Below, one piece after another: positions 19,133-28,157 of a DNA stretch of 46,724 bases. A program made the position numbers and the translations under genes. The notes under the pieces are model-generated. The model did no database searches and was not told the DNA's origin. It worked only from the letters and a program-made list of their open reading frames with translations. Each line of letters opens with the position of its first letter. Within the stretch, counting starts at the first letter, position 1. Source of the DNA: an uncultured Clostridia bacterium (GTDB taxonomy: Bacteria > Bacillota > Clostridia > UBA1381). The stretch lies in contig CANRAG010000005.1 in NCBI GenBank assembly GCA_947628515.1, forward strand, positions 1 to 46,724. The letters are read 5' to 3'.

Positions 19133-20899
19133 ATGAACGTATTATTTGCAACATCGGAATGTGCGCCGTTTGTAAAGACAGGCGGTCTGGGCGACGTGGC
19201 AGGCTCGCTCCCGCAGGCGTTAAGAGAAAAGAATGTAGACGCAAGAGTGGTGCTTCCGCTTTATAACTGTATCCCCGAAAAGTTCAAAGAGCAGATGAAA
19301 TACATTGACCATATCTATATCGATATGGCATGGCGCAAGCAGTATTGCGGCATATTTGAGCTTAACTACAACAATTGCATTTATTATTTTATAGATAATA
19401 AATTCTATTTCAACGGCGACAAGCCGTATGATTTTATCCATCTTGACTGCGAGAAGTTCATATTCTTCTCAAAGGCTGTATTATCAATTCTTCCGACGAT
19501 AGGCTTCCGTCCGGATGTAATAAACTGTAACGACTGGCAGACGGGCCCCATACCGGTGTTTTTGGACACCTTCCAGGACAATCCGTTTTTCAGGGGCATA
19601 AAGACGGTTGTAACCATTCACAACCTTAAATTCCAGGGGCGCTGGGATTTTAAGGGCATAAAGGACGCTATGGGCATTTCGGATTATTATTTCACGCCCG
19701 ACAAGATGGAGTATTACAAGGACGCCAACCTCTTAAAGGGCGGCATGGTATACGCGAGTAAGATTTCCACGGTGTCGGAAACCTATGCGGGCGAGATTAC
19801 AACGCCGCATTACGGCGAAGGTCTCGACTCTCTTTTGCGGGCGAGACAGAACGACCTCGTGGGCATTGTAAACGGTATTTCATACGACGAATGGAACCCC
19901 GCTAAGGACGGATACATCACAAAGAAGTATACCGCAAGAAACGTAAAGACGGGCAAGGCGGCGAACAAAGCCGAGCTGCAGCGTGAAATGGGACTTCCGG
20001 AGGATCCGGAAAAGATGGTTATAGGTATCGTGTCGCGTCTTACCGACCAGAAAGGGTTTGACCTTATCGCGTATAAGCTCGAGGAGCTTTGCAACGGCGG
20101 TTGTCAGATAATAGTTCTCGGCACGGGCGACGAGCAGTATGAAAATCTGTTCAGGCATTATTCATGGAAGTATCCGGATAGGTTTGCGGCGCGAATAACA
20201 TATTCAAACGAGATGTCACATAAGATATATGCGGGATGCGACGCGTTTTTGATGCCGTCGGCGTTTGAGCCGTGCGGTCTTTCGCAGATTATCTCGATGC
20301 ACTACGGCACACTTCCCATTGTGCGTGAAACGGGCGGCCTTAAGGACACGGTTATTCCGTACAATCAGTATACGGGCGAGGGCACGGGCTTCTCATTCGC
20401 AAACTACAACGCGGATGAAATGCTTAGGTGTATTTGGAGCGCTATGGATGTATACTATAATAATAAGGACGCGTGGTACGGAATGGTTAAGCAGGCTATG
20501 GCGGCTGACTATTCATGGAACGTATCGGCGGAGAAGTATATTGACATGTATTGCGAGCTTACGGGTCTTGAACGCCCCAAGGCTGCGGAATTAAAAAAAA
20601 AGATGAGGAAGAAGCCGGTTAAGCAGCCGGAAAATCTTCCCGATTTCGCGGAAAAGCTCGCGGCGGACGCGGCGGCGTCGGAGGCGGAGTTTTTAAAGAC
20701 CGTTGCCGAACCGAAGATTGTGGATGTTCCAAATCCTTATCCGGATGCAAAGAAGCCCGAAAAGAAACCGACCGCAAAGAAAACGCCGGCCAAAAAGACG
20801 GCTGCGAAATCGACAAAGGCGGCTACGGCGCAGGCGTCCGAAAGGATTGCCAAGGCGGCGAAGTCAACAACAAGCAAAAAAAAGAAATCATCCATATAG
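19133..20899 (+). CDS. glgA: Glycogen synthase (ADP-glucose type) with lysine-rich C-terminal tail
   Basis: GT5 glycosyltransferase that extends alpha-1,4-glucan chains with ADP-glucose. The N-terminal KTGGLGDVAGSLP binds the nucleotide sugar; the C-terminal lobe has PSAFEPCGLSQI, with the catalytic Glu of the E-x7-E type. The enzyme domains fill about residues 1-475, the usual length. The protein continues to 588 residues with a tail of roughly 110: a helical Ala/Glu/Lys part, then a Lys/Ala/Pro/Thr-rich stretch of PAKK- and AAKS-type repeats resembling histone H1. The tail continues in frame without interruption. Start ATG follows GAAAGGATAGG. Confidence 0.95.
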   Translation: MNVLFATSECAPFVKTGGLGDVAGSLPQALREKNVDARVVLPLYNCIPEKFKEQMKYIDHIYIDMAWRKQYCGIFELNYNNCIYYFIDNKFYFNGDKPYDFIHLDCEKFIFFSKAVLSILPTIGFRPDVINCNDWQTGPIPVFLDTFQDNPFFRGIKTVVTIHNLKFQGRWDFKGIKDAMGISDYYFTPDKMEYYKDANLLKGGMVYASKISTVSETYAGEITTPHYGEGLDSLLRARQNDLVGIVNGISYDEWNPAKDGYITKKYTARNVKTGKAANKAELQREMGLPEDPEKMVIGIVSRLTDQKGFDLIAYKLEELCNGGCQIIVLGTGDEQYENLFRHYSWKYPDRFAARITYSNEMSHKIYAGCDAFLMPSAFEPCGLSQIISMHYGTLPIVRETGGLKDTVIPYNQYTGEGTGFSFANYNADEMLRCIWSAMDVYYNNKDAWYGMVKQAMAADYSWNVSAEKYIDMYCELTGLERPKAAELKKKMRKKPVKQPENLPDFAEKLAADAAASEAEFLKTVAEPKIVDVPNPYPDAKKPEKKPTAKKTPAKKTAAKSTKAATAQASERIAKAAKSTTSKKKKSSI

Positions 20900-20901
20900 A
20901 A

Positions 20902-20919
20902 TTAAATAAGCTTATTTAA
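20902..20919. repeat. 18-bp perfect palindrome after glgA
   Basis: TTAAATAAG-CTTATTTAA lies two bases after the glgA stop, followed by a small TGCC-GAAA-GGCA hairpin (20921-20932). Neither has a T run. It may be a weak terminator or a binding site. Confidence 0.45.
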
Positions 20920-20972
20920 ATGCCGAAAGGCATCATAAATAACTGTTACTATTCAGCTATGAAGTGATAACT

Positions 20973-21114
20973 GCGCGTTATTATACCGGTGCTTGCTAAA
21001 TTAACAAAACCGGACGCGCTTATTCGCAAACACTGTTTGGGCAAAGACCAAACAGTGTTTTGCAGGCTTTAACTTAGTCGGATAGGGAACTGTAAAAATA
21101 ACCCGGTTTACCGG
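20973..21114 (+). promoter_or_regulatory. Structured region upstream of glgP
   Basis: Three helices lie in series. First is a two-part stem: GCGCGT (20973-20978) with ACGCGC (21014-21019), and inside it CCGGT (20986-20990) with ACCGG (21009-21013), with a 7-nt bulge on the 5' side only. Second is a hairpin of 13 continuous pairs, longer with a one-base bulge, at 21026-21063. Third is CCGGT-TT-ACCGG at 21103-21114. A GGAA tetraloop hairpin (21082-21093) matches the one before glgA. I found no convincing promoter, so part may act as the 3' end of glgA and part as a glgP leader. It does not match a riboswitch class I recognise. Confidence 0.45.
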
Positions 21115-21135
21115 AATTAAGGAGAGAGTATATTA

Positions 21136-23604
21136 ATGGCAGGAAAAACAACGAAGAAGCTTACTCCGGCGCAGGAAGCGCTAAAGAGCGACATCATCGG
21201 AAAGGTCAACAGACATTTCGGTAAGGTTCTCGAAGAGGCCACACCGCATATGATCTATTCCGCATGCGCTCTTACGGTTCGTGACAGAATTATGGAGAAG
21301 TGGGCAAAATCACACAGAGAGGTTAAGGAGGAAGGCTCAAAGAAGCTTTACTATCTTTCATTCGAGTTCCTTATGGGACGGCTTCTCTGCACCAACATCC
21401 TCAATCTCATGCAGACGGAGGATTATGAGGCGGTATTGGAGGACCTCGGCTACACGTTACCGGAGGTAGCGGAGCTTGAAAACGACGCGGGGCTCGGCAA
21501 CGGCGGTCTGGGTCGTCTTGCGGCATGCTTCATCGACTCGCTCACAACGCTCGACCTTCCCGCGTACGGCTGCACACTGAGATATGAATACGGTCTTTTC
21601 AGGCAGAAGATTGTAGACGGCTATCAGACGGAGCTTCCCGACACATGGCTCGAACACGGTAACGCGTGGGAGGTTGCGCGTCCGGAGGAGGCGGTACAGG
21701 TTTCGTTCGGCGGTCAGGTTTACACATACTGGGAGGACGGCCGTATGAAGGTCGGCTATAACAACCAGAGGACCGTTCTCGCGGTGCCGTATGACGTTCC
21801 GCTCGTGGGCTATGATTCAAAGATTGTAAATAAGCTCAGACTTTGGGGCGCACAGTCGGCCACGGATTTTAACATGGCGGCATTCAGCGCGGGCAACTAT
21901 GCAAGAGCGATTGAAGAGAAGGAGCTTGCGGGAGTTATTTCAAAGGTTCTCTATCCGGAGGATAACCACACGGAGGGTAAGGAGCTGAGATTAAAGCAGC
22001 AGTATTTCCTTGTATCGTCAACGCTTCAGTGGATTCTTAATGAATTTGAGATGAGAAACGGCGATAACTGGTCGCTCATTCCCGAAAAGGTTGCAATCCA
22101 CATAAACGATACGCATCCGACAATGGCTATTCCGGAAATGATGAGATTACTCATGGACGAGAAGGGGCTCGGATGGGATGAAGCATGGGAAATATGCACA
22201 AAGACCTTCGCGTACACAAACCATACCGTAATGAGCGAGGCGCTCGAAAAGTGGCCGCAGGATATGTTCCGCAAGGTCGTTCCGAGACTTTATATGATTC
22301 TCGAAGAGATGAACAGGCGTCTTATGGAGAGAATAGAAGAATTCTATCCGGGCGACAAGGGCAAGCACGACTGGATGGCTATAATCGCCAACGGTCAGGT
22401 TTCGATGGCAAACACATGTCTCGCTACGGTATTTGCCGTAAACGGCGTGTCGAAGCTTCATACAGATATTCTTAAAGCGGATATATTTAAGGATTACTAC
22501 ATGATGGATAAGGAGCGTTTCCACGCCATCACAAACGGAATTACCTTCAGAAGGTGGATTGCCAACTGCAACCCCGAGCTTACCAAGCTTATCGACAGCA
22601 AGATAGGTAAGGGCTGGTTAAAGGACTCCGAAAAGCTTAAGGGGCTTGCGAAATACGCGAACAACGCGGACTTCCAGAAGAAGTTCGAGGCAATCAAGCG
22701 CACGAATAAACAGGTTGTCGCCGATTATATCGAAAAGCATAACGGAGTAAAGGTTAATCCGGACTCAATCTTTGATATTCAGTGTAAGAGACTTCACGAG
22801 TACAAGAGGCAGATGATGAACGTTCTCCACATACTCGCCGAGTACAACAGAATTCTCTCCGACAAGGATTACGCGGAAAACTACTATCCCAAGACATATA
22901 TATTCGGCGCGAAAGCGGCTCCGGGCTATAAGAGAGCGAAGCTTATTATCAAGCTTATAAACTCCGTGGGCGAATTAATAAACAACGACTCACGCATAAA
23001 TGATAAGATCAAGGTTATATTTATAGAGAACTACGGCGTATCCATAGCGGAAAAGCTTGTTACGGCCGCCGATGTTTCCGAACAGATCTCAACGGCCGGC
23101 AAGGAAGCGTCGGGCACGGGCAATATGAAGTTCATGCTTAACGGCGCTGTTACAATCGGCACAATGGACGGCGCGAACGTAGAGATGTATGAGCAGGTAG
23201 GCGAGGATAATATCTATATCTTCGGCTTGCGCTCCGAGGAGGTTGACGCGAGAATTAAGATTATGGGCAATGACGAGGTCAAGCAGATTTACGCCACAAA
23301 CGCGGCGCTGCGCGGCGCGCTCGAAATGCTCATTAACGGGTCAATTGTTCCGGATACGAACCTGTTCATGGATTTGTACAACACTCTTGTGTTCGGCGAC
23401 TACGGCCAGGCCGACACCTATATGGTACTCCGTGACTTTGAGAGCTATATGCAGACCTCGGAGCAGATTTCAAAGGATTACCGGGACAGAAAGACATTCA
23501 TAGCCAAGCAGATTATGAACACGGCTATGTCGGGCTTCTTCTCATCGGACCGCACAATAAAGGAATACAACGAGAAGATTTGGCATCTTGAAGCGTTAAA
23601 GTAA
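21136..23604 (+). CDS. glgP: Glycogen/starch/alpha-glucan phosphorylase
   Basis: Releases glucose-1-phosphate from alpha-1,4-glucans, using PLP. At 822 residues it is a full-length GT35 phosphorylase. N-terminal landmarks are YYLSFEFLMGRLL, ENDAGLGNGGLGRLAACF and DTWLEHGNAWE; the PLP lysine is Lys665 in SGTGNMKFMLNG, followed by TIGTMDGANVEM. Residues RLHEYKRQMMN near 550 are also family-specific. The start follows AAGGAGAG. It is monocistronic: 236 bp separate it from glgA and a strong terminator follows. Confidence 0.97.
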   Translation: MAGKTTKKLTPAQEALKSDIIGKVNRHFGKVLEEATPHMIYSACALTVRDRIMEKWAKSHREVKEEGSKKLYYLSFEFLMGRLLCTNILNLMQTEDYEAVLEDLGYTLPEVAELENDAGLGNGGLGRLAACFIDSLTTLDLPAYGCTLRYEYGLFRQKIVDGYQTELPDTWLEHGNAWEVARPEEAVQVSFGGQVYTYWEDGRMKVGYNNQRTVLAVPYDVPLVGYDSKIVNKLRLWGAQSATDFNMAAFSAGNYARAIEEKELAGVISKVLYPEDNHTEGKELRLKQQYFLVSSTLQWILNEFEMRNGDNWSLIPEKVAIHINDTHPTMAIPEMMRLLMDEKGLGWDEAWEICTKTFAYTNHTVMSEALEKWPQDMFRKVVPRLYMILEEMNRRLMERIEEFYPGDKGKHDWMAIIANGQVSMANTCLATVFAVNGVSKLHTDILKADIFKDYYMMDKERFHAITNGITFRRWIANCNPELTKLIDSKIGKGWLKDSEKLKGLAKYANNADFQKKFEAIKRTNKQVVADYIEKHNGVKVNPDSIFDIQCKRLHEYKRQMMNVLHILAEYNRILSDKDYAENYYPKTYIFGAKAAPGYKRAKLIIKLINSVGELINNDSRINDKIKVIFIENYGVSIAEKLVTAADVSEQISTAGKEASGTGNMKFMLNGAVTIGTMDGANVEMYEQVGEDNIYIFGLRSEEVDARIKIMGNDEVKQIYATNAALRGALEMLINGSIVPDTNLFMDLYNTLVFGDYGQADTYMVLRDFESYMQTSEQISKDYRDRKTFIAKQIMNTAMSGFFSSDRTIKEYNEKIWHLEALK

Positions 23605-23615
23605 TCACATAAAAA

Positions 23616-23656
23616 ATCACGAAAAAATCCCTCCGATACGGGGATTTTTTTGTGAT
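23616..23656. terminator. glgP terminator
   Basis: Arms at 23616-23631 and 23641-23656 form a 16-bp stem (one G-U pair) with a 9-nt loop. The stem includes AAAAAATCCC and GGGATTTTTT, so T runs exist on both strands and it may be bidirectional. The next start codon lies 17 bp beyond. Confidence 0.9.
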
Positions 23657-23673
23657 GATAAATGGAGGACAGA

Positions 23674-25608
23674 ATGGATATAGAACACAATTCAAGGCAG
23701 GAGTTTTTTCGCGACCCGTACGGAGCGGTTACCTTCAATACGGAGGTGCGGTTTCGTCTAACGGTTCATGGCGCCGGTATTCCGCGCTCGGTAAAGCTTG
23801 TTTACAAGCGCGACGGCGGCGAGGATAAATATGTGGATATGCCGTATGTATTCTCGGTTTTTGAAAGCAGCGTTTACGAAAGATCGGTAAAAATGCCTGA
23901 TGAGGCGGGGCTTGTATGGTACTATTTTGAGATAGCCACCGATTTGGGCATAGTTTATTACGGAAACAACCCCGAAAATCTCGGCGGCAAGGGCGAAATA
24001 AGCTTTCAGCCGCCGTCACATTCGTTCCAGGTGACAGTGTACAGCGACGAGTATAAGACGCCGGATTGGTTTAAGGACGGCATTGCCTATCAAATATTCC
24101 CCGACCGTTTCTGTAACGGCAACGAGGACGGGGCGTTTCTCGGCGACAGGACGGATATAATAAAAAGGAACTGGGGCGAACAGCCGTTTTATAAGGCAGA
24201 GCAGTTCGGCGGCGAATACAAGTCAAACGATTTTTTTGGCGGCAACCTAAAGGGTATAATAAAGAAGCTGCCGTATCTGGAGGAGCTGGGAATAACGGTT
24301 CTTTATCTTAATCCGATATTTAAAGCGGCGTCAAACCATAAGTATGACACCGGCAGCTATGAGGAGATAGACCCGATGTTCGGCGATGAGGAGACATTTT
24401 CCGAGCTGTGCCGCGAGGCTAAAAAACGCGGAATAAGAATAATTCTTGACGGCGTGTTCAATCATACGGGCGATGACAGCATGTATTTTAACAAATACGG
24501 TAACTATGACAGCGTGGGCGCGTTCCAGTCAAAGAAATCGCCGTATTACACATGGTATCGCTTCATGGATTTCCCGAACGTATACGAATCGTGGTGGGGA
24601 ATGACAACCCTCCCGCAGATTGAGGAGCACAGCGAGGCGCTAAGGGAATATCTCCTGTCGGGGAAGGACGCCATTGTGAAAAAATGGATACGTCTCGGCG
24701 CGTCGGGCTGGAGACTTGACGTTGTGGATGAGCTTCCGGACTTCTTCGTTAAGGAGCTGCGAAAGGGCGTAAAGGAGGTCGATCCGGAGGCGGTTATCAT
24801 AGGCGAGGTCTGGGAGGACGCGTCCAATAAGGTCGCGTACGGGCAGCGGCGCGAATATTTCTGCGGCGACGAGCTGGATTCGGTTATGAACTATCCGCTT
24901 CGAAGCGCGCTGATTGACTTCGTGCTTTGCAGGATTGACGCCTACGAGTTTAACAGAAGAATAATGAGCCTGAAGGAGAACTATCCCGCGCCGGCGTTCT
25001 ATTCGCTTCTCAATATAATTTCATCCCATGACGTTGAAAGACTGGTTACGCTTATGGGCGGGGTTCCGGACCGTCATGCCGTAGACCGCGAGCACCAGGC
25101 GCATTTTAAGCTTGACGGCTACACTCTTGATGTTGCTAAAAAGCGCGCGAAGCTGGTTTACGGTATGGTGATGATGATGCCCGGCGTTCCGTGCATATTC
25201 TATGGCGACGAGCTTGGCATGCAGGGCTACGGCGATCCGTTCTGCCGCGCGTGCTTCCCGTGGGACAATATGGATGAGGTTGATCCGGGCGCGGAAATGC
25301 GCGAGTGGATAAAGAAGCTTGCGGCGCTAAGAAAATCCTCAAAGGCGCTGAGCACGGGCGAGTTTAACTATGTGTACAGAATAGGTCATGTCTACGCGTT
25401 TATAAGACAGGATGCGAAGGATAAGTTTGTAATCCTGATAAACTGCGGCGGCGAGCACAGGGACGCACGCCTTGACGCGGCGCGCTACGGCATAACGAGG
25501 CTTGAAACCCTGTTCGGAACGGACGAGGAAAGAATGACCTATGAGTCTGCCGACGGCATATTCTATATGAAGGCTCAGCCGTATTCGATGGTCGTGTTCA
25601 AGGCATAA
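23674..25608 (+). CDS. GH13 family alpha-glucan hydrolase (neopullulanase/cyclomaltodextrinase-like)
   Basis: Cytoplasmic glycoside hydrolase of 644 residues with no signal peptide. An N-terminal beta domain (about 15-125) of the type found in neopullulanases precedes the barrel, which starts at DWFKDGIAYQIFPDRFCNG. GH13 regions: DGVFNHTGDD, the nucleophile Asp349 in GWRLDVVDELP, the acid/base Glu378 in IIGEVWED, and Asp453 in SSHDVERL. The N-terminal domain and active-site spacing favour action on maltodextrins, cyclodextrins or pullulan over raw starch. ATG at 23674 follows GGAGG at 5 bp; ATG at 23662 overlaps that site. The locus suggests it handles the products of glycogen breakdown. No promoter is obvious, so read-through from glgP may express it. 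Confidence 0.9.
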   Translation: MDIEHNSRQEFFRDPYGAVTFNTEVRFRLTVHGAGIPRSVKLVYKRDGGEDKYVDMPYVFSVFESSVYERSVKMPDEAGLVWYYFEIATDLGIVYYGNNPENLGGKGEISFQPPSHSFQVTVYSDEYKTPDWFKDGIAYQIFPDRFCNGNEDGAFLGDRTDIIKRNWGEQPFYKAEQFGGEYKSNDFFGGNLKGIIKKLPYLEELGITVLYLNPIFKAASNHKYDTGSYEEIDPMFGDEETFSELCREAKKRGIRIILDGVFNHTGDDSMYFNKYGNYDSVGAFQSKKSPYYTWYRFMDFPNVYESWWGMTTLPQIEEHSEALREYLLSGKDAIVKKWIRLGASGWRLDVVDELPDFFVKELRKGVKEVDPEAVIIGEVWEDASNKVAYGQRREYFCGDELDSVMNYPLRSALIDFVLCRIDAYEFNRRIMSLKENYPAPAFYSLLNIISSHDVERLVTLMGGVPDRHAVDREHQAHFKLDGYTLDVAKKRAKLVYGMVMMMPGVPCIFYGDELGMQGYGDPFCRACFPWDNMDEVDPGAEMREWIKKLAALRKSSKALSTGEFNYVYRIGHVYAFIRQDAKDKFVILINCGGEHRDARLDAARYGITRLETLFGTDEERMTYESADGIFYMKAQPYSMVVFKA

Positions 25609-25668
25609 ATCAGGCGGGCGGAATACTTCGGTTTGGGTATCGAACGAAGAAGGCTTCTAAAAAATAAA

Positions 25669-25721
25669 CAAAAATGTCTGTTTTTTATCTTGTAAACTTG
25701 TTAAAAATATTGTAATATAAT
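25669..25721 (+). promoter_or_regulatory. Possible promoter region for the 25785 gene
   Basis: A TATAAT at 25716-25721 lies 64 bp before the start codon, but the nearest -35-like TTGTAA (25690) is 20 bp away, longer than ideal. CAAAAA (25669-25674) and CTGTTTTT (25678-25685) resemble the halves of the glgA palindrome with one extra base between. This is weak evidence. Confidence 0.3.
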
Positions 25722-25784
25722 AGATAATAGGGAAATAGTCAGAAACCATTTATTCTGATAAATACAGGTAAAGGAGAGATTATT

Positions 25785-26564
25785 ATGAACAAGAAAATCG
25801 TGTCGGTATTCGCGTCGGCGGTTCTTGCAATTCAGGCGGCGGCAATGCCGATTATAGCAAATGCCGAGGCGCATGCGACATATGTAACGGATTCGGATTT
25901 TATGGACTGCGCGGTAGGCGGCGCGGTAGGCAAGCCGTTATACGGCATGGGTATTATTATGGACGGTTCGCCGTGGCTCTCGAAGGGTTCGGCAAGCGAG
26001 CACTATCAGACATTCTACCATGATGATGAGAACGATGTAAACTACTGCAATATGTATTCAAACAGCGACAAGACTCCGGGCGACGGAGCGGGTTCGATGT
26101 ATATGTACCAGAGAGACACAACCTCGAATTTCTCTCAGACCTTCGGTTATTGTCAGTTTGATATAAGAATGAATTCGGGTAAGTTTAATCTTATGTACGG
26201 TTCATTCTCGGATCCTACGTCAAACACAAACTATGTGGCGAACACTCTTACATTTGACAGCTCAAGCATAACGGCAAACGACGGTTCGCGTCAGGTCAGC
26301 CTTGCTTCGATAAAGAGCGGTCAGTGGTACACCGTAAAGATTATGGTTGATAACGTGCTCCAGTCATCGAGCATTTCGGTAACGGATAAGAAAACGGGCA
26401 AGGTTATCGGTATGCTTGAAGACGCGGCATATCAGCAGGATCAGTGTACAAAGGTTTGTATCTGGTGCTTCGGCTATATAAGAGGTAATGCGTATGACTA
26501 TGACCTCACGGGCGTAACAATCGCAAAAACAGACGGAAAAACAAATCCGTATTCAGTAAACTAA
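25785..26564 (+). CDS. Exported protein of unknown function
   Basis: Secreted 259-residue protein. The signal peptide (MNKKIVSVFASAVLAIQAAA, cleavage after IANA near residue 27) is followed by about 230 residues rich in Gly, Ser, Asn, Tyr and Asp with alternating hydrophobic pattern, suggesting a beta-sandwich of the lectin/carbohydrate-binding kind. The segment YCQFDIRMNSGKFNLMYG and a later KSGQWYTVKIMVDN resemble strands of concanavalin-like folds. It has five cysteines in the mature part but no transmembrane anchor or SLH repeats. ATG follows AAAGGAGAG and the gene ends in a hairpin. It lies between the glycogen locus and an SLH region, so a role at the surface in glycan binding is a guess. 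I do not recognise the family. Confidence 0.75.
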   Translation: MNKKIVSVFASAVLAIQAAAMPIIANAEAHATYVTDSDFMDCAVGGAVGKPLYGMGIIMDGSPWLSKGSASEHYQTFYHDDENDVNYCNMYSNSDKTPGDGAGSMYMYQRDTTSNFSQTFGYCQFDIRMNSGKFNLMYGSFSDPTSNTNYVANTLTFDSSSITANDGSRQVSLASIKSGQWYTVKIMVDNVLQSSSISVTDKKTGKVIGMLEDAAYQQDQCTKVCIWCFGYIRGNAYDYDLTGVTIAKTDGKTNPYSVN

Positions 26565-26589
26565 TCTCATAATTTTATTAAAATTTCAT

Positions 26590-26620
26590 GCCGGAGACTC
26601 AAAAAGTCTCCGGCAAATGT
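26590..26620 (+). terminator. Terminator after the 25785 gene
   Basis: GCCGGAGACT (26590-26599) and AGTCTCCGGC (26605-26614) pair perfectly over 10 bp with a 5-nt loop, 25 bp after the stop. The downstream sequence is not a clean T run (AAATGT), so termination may be partial. Confidence 0.7.
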
Positions 26621-26724
26621 CGTTTATATAAGGAAAACACAGATAACAGCTACAAGATGTTGACGGGTGCTTTTTTGATTAATACAACATATGGAGCTCT
26701 GTTCGCCGCTAAAAAAAATGCACA

Positions 26725-26772
26725 AATTTCAATAAAATTTTACTTGAAATTCGGCACCGGATAGTGTATAAT
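26725..26772 (+). promoter_or_regulatory. AraC-type regulator promoter and overlapping inverted repeat
   Basis: TTGAAA (26744-26749), 17-bp spacer and TATAAT (26767-26772) form a strong promoter about 70 bp before the start codon. AATTTCAA (26725-26732) and TTGAAATT (26744-26751) are a perfect 8-bp inverted repeat whose right half is the -35 box. This would suit autoregulation. A weaker promoter, TTGACG-17-TACAAC, lies upstream at 26660-26688. Confidence 0.6.
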
Positions 26773-26843
26773 GAATATATGGTATGATTTAATATAAATA
26801 AAGTTATGCAAAAACCGGACAAGATGCGAGGGGAGAGGACTTT

Positions 26844-28085
26844 ATGCGTCAAGAAAAGGTTTTTTCACATAACCCGTGCAACACAGAAGAAAACAATAAC
26901 GATTTCAGGCGTCTTGTTCTGGACGATACCGATATTGTAAAACCAATCCTAAAGGAGAGGCTTTTAAGGGACTATATGTTCGGTAGGGGCGACTGTGAAG
27001 AGGCGTTTAAGCTGTTTTGCAACGCGTTTTCCGTAAAGAGCGACGCGCCGGTGTGCGTGGCTGTGGCCAAGCCTAAGGATGCAAACTCATATGACGAGCT
27101 TGTATATATAATAAATGCAATCGAGAAGTATTTCGGCGATATTGTAATCTGCACATCGATATTTGATTGCGTTCTGGTTATCATAGGTGAAAAAGAAGCG
27201 GATAATACGGAACAGATTTTACTGACGGTTACCGATTTCGTCAAAACAAATTATAAAATAGATTTGTTTTCCGTATACAGTAACGTTGTTCCGATTTGTG
27301 ACATACCGGAGGTGTTCGCGCGGCTTAAGGGCTGCACGGAATATCTGTTTTATCACGAGTCGGCAGGGGTGATATGTGAAAATCTTATTAGAACAGGCTC
27401 TGATTCGAATGTTCTTGCGCCAAAATATATCGGAATTGAGAATGCGGTAAAGAGCGGCAATGAACAAAAGACAGAGATTCTGCTAAGTGAATTTTTCAAT
27501 ACATTGGAGCGGGATGCGCCTCCTCCGGCGGTGGCAAAGACATACTGTTTGGGATTATATGTATGTATTATACGCTGCTGCGAGGCCGAAAAGATGGACA
27601 TATATATGCGCGGCATCGTATCCATTCAGGAAGGCAAAAGCTTCAGGCAGATAAAGAATTTTATAATCACACAAGCTATGGAGATAGTACATAACAACAC
27701 TCCCAAAGGCGTTGCCGTCTATAGCTCACTCATAAAGGACACCATGCGGATTATCGATGAAAATATAGGTAACGAAAGACTTTCCCTGCGTTGGATTGCC
27801 GGAAGCATTCTCTATACCAATGTTGACTACTTAGGCAAGGTATTCAAAAAGGAAACGGGAATGAATTTTTCGCATTACGTTATGGAAAAACGCATGGAGC
27901 TTGCCAAAGACCTTATAATGGGCGGCAAGAAGGACAGAATATACGAGGTCGCGGAAAAGGTGGGGTACGGCTCGAATTCGCAGTATTTCAGCCAGGTGTT
28001 CAAAAAATACACGGGTATTTCTCCTCTGGAGTACAAGGAGATAACGAGACTGTCCCCGACAAAACAAAACAATAAACGAATCTGA
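26844..28085 (+). CDS. AraC family transcriptional regulator
   Basis: DNA-binding regulator of 413 residues. The C-terminal hundred residues contain the two helix-turn-helix motifs of the AraC family: LSLRWIAGSILYTNVDYLGKVF, then RIYEVAEKVGYGSNSQYFSQ and FKKYTGISPLEYKE. The N-terminal 290 residues hold no recognisable response-regulator receiver or cupin; they look like an alpha/beta sensing domain (for example KYFGDIVICTSIFDCVLVIIG). A YesN-like regulator whose receiver is lost is possible. It lies 72 bp upstream of the first SLH gene on the same strand and may control the surface proteins. The ATG follows GAGGGGAGAGG. Confidence 0.88.
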   Translation: MRQEKVFSHNPCNTEENNNDFRRLVLDDTDIVKPILKERLLRDYMFGRGDCEEAFKLFCNAFSVKSDAPVCVAVAKPKDANSYDELVYIINAIEKYFGDIVICTSIFDCVLVIIGEKEADNTEQILLTVTDFVKTNYKIDLFSVYSNVVPICDIPEVFARLKGCTEYLFYHESAGVICENLIRTGSDSNVLAPKYIGIENAVKSGNEQKTEILLSEFFNTLERDAPPPAVAKTYCLGLYVCIIRCCEAEKMDIYMRGIVSIQEGKSFRQIKNFIITQAMEIVHNNTPKGVAVYSSLIKDTMRIIDENIGNERLSLRWIAGSILYTNVDYLGKVFKKETGMNFSHYVMEKRMELAKDLIMGGKKDRIYEVAEKVGYGSNSQYFSQVFKKYTGISPLEYKEITRLSPTKQNNKRI

Positions 28086-28115
28086 TAGGGAGAGATTTAA
28101 AACACACCCTTTTAA

Positions 28116-28129
28116 CGGGAGCAATCCCG
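28116..28129 (+). other. Small GNRA hairpin before the first SLH gene
   Basis: CGGGA-GCAA-TCCCG, a 5-bp stem with a GCAA tetraloop, lies between the AraC gene and the SLH gene. No promoter is obvious in this 72-bp gap, so the genes may be co-transcribed and the hairpin may stabilise the downstream mRNA. Confidence 0.35.
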
Positions 28130-28157
28130 CATATAAAAATTATATGGAGGTATTATA

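Noticed and set aside
26571..26585. AATTTTA-T-TAAAATT palindrome after the 25785 gene
   Set aside because: Simple AT-rich sequence; better seen as the A/T flank of the adjacent hairpin terminator.
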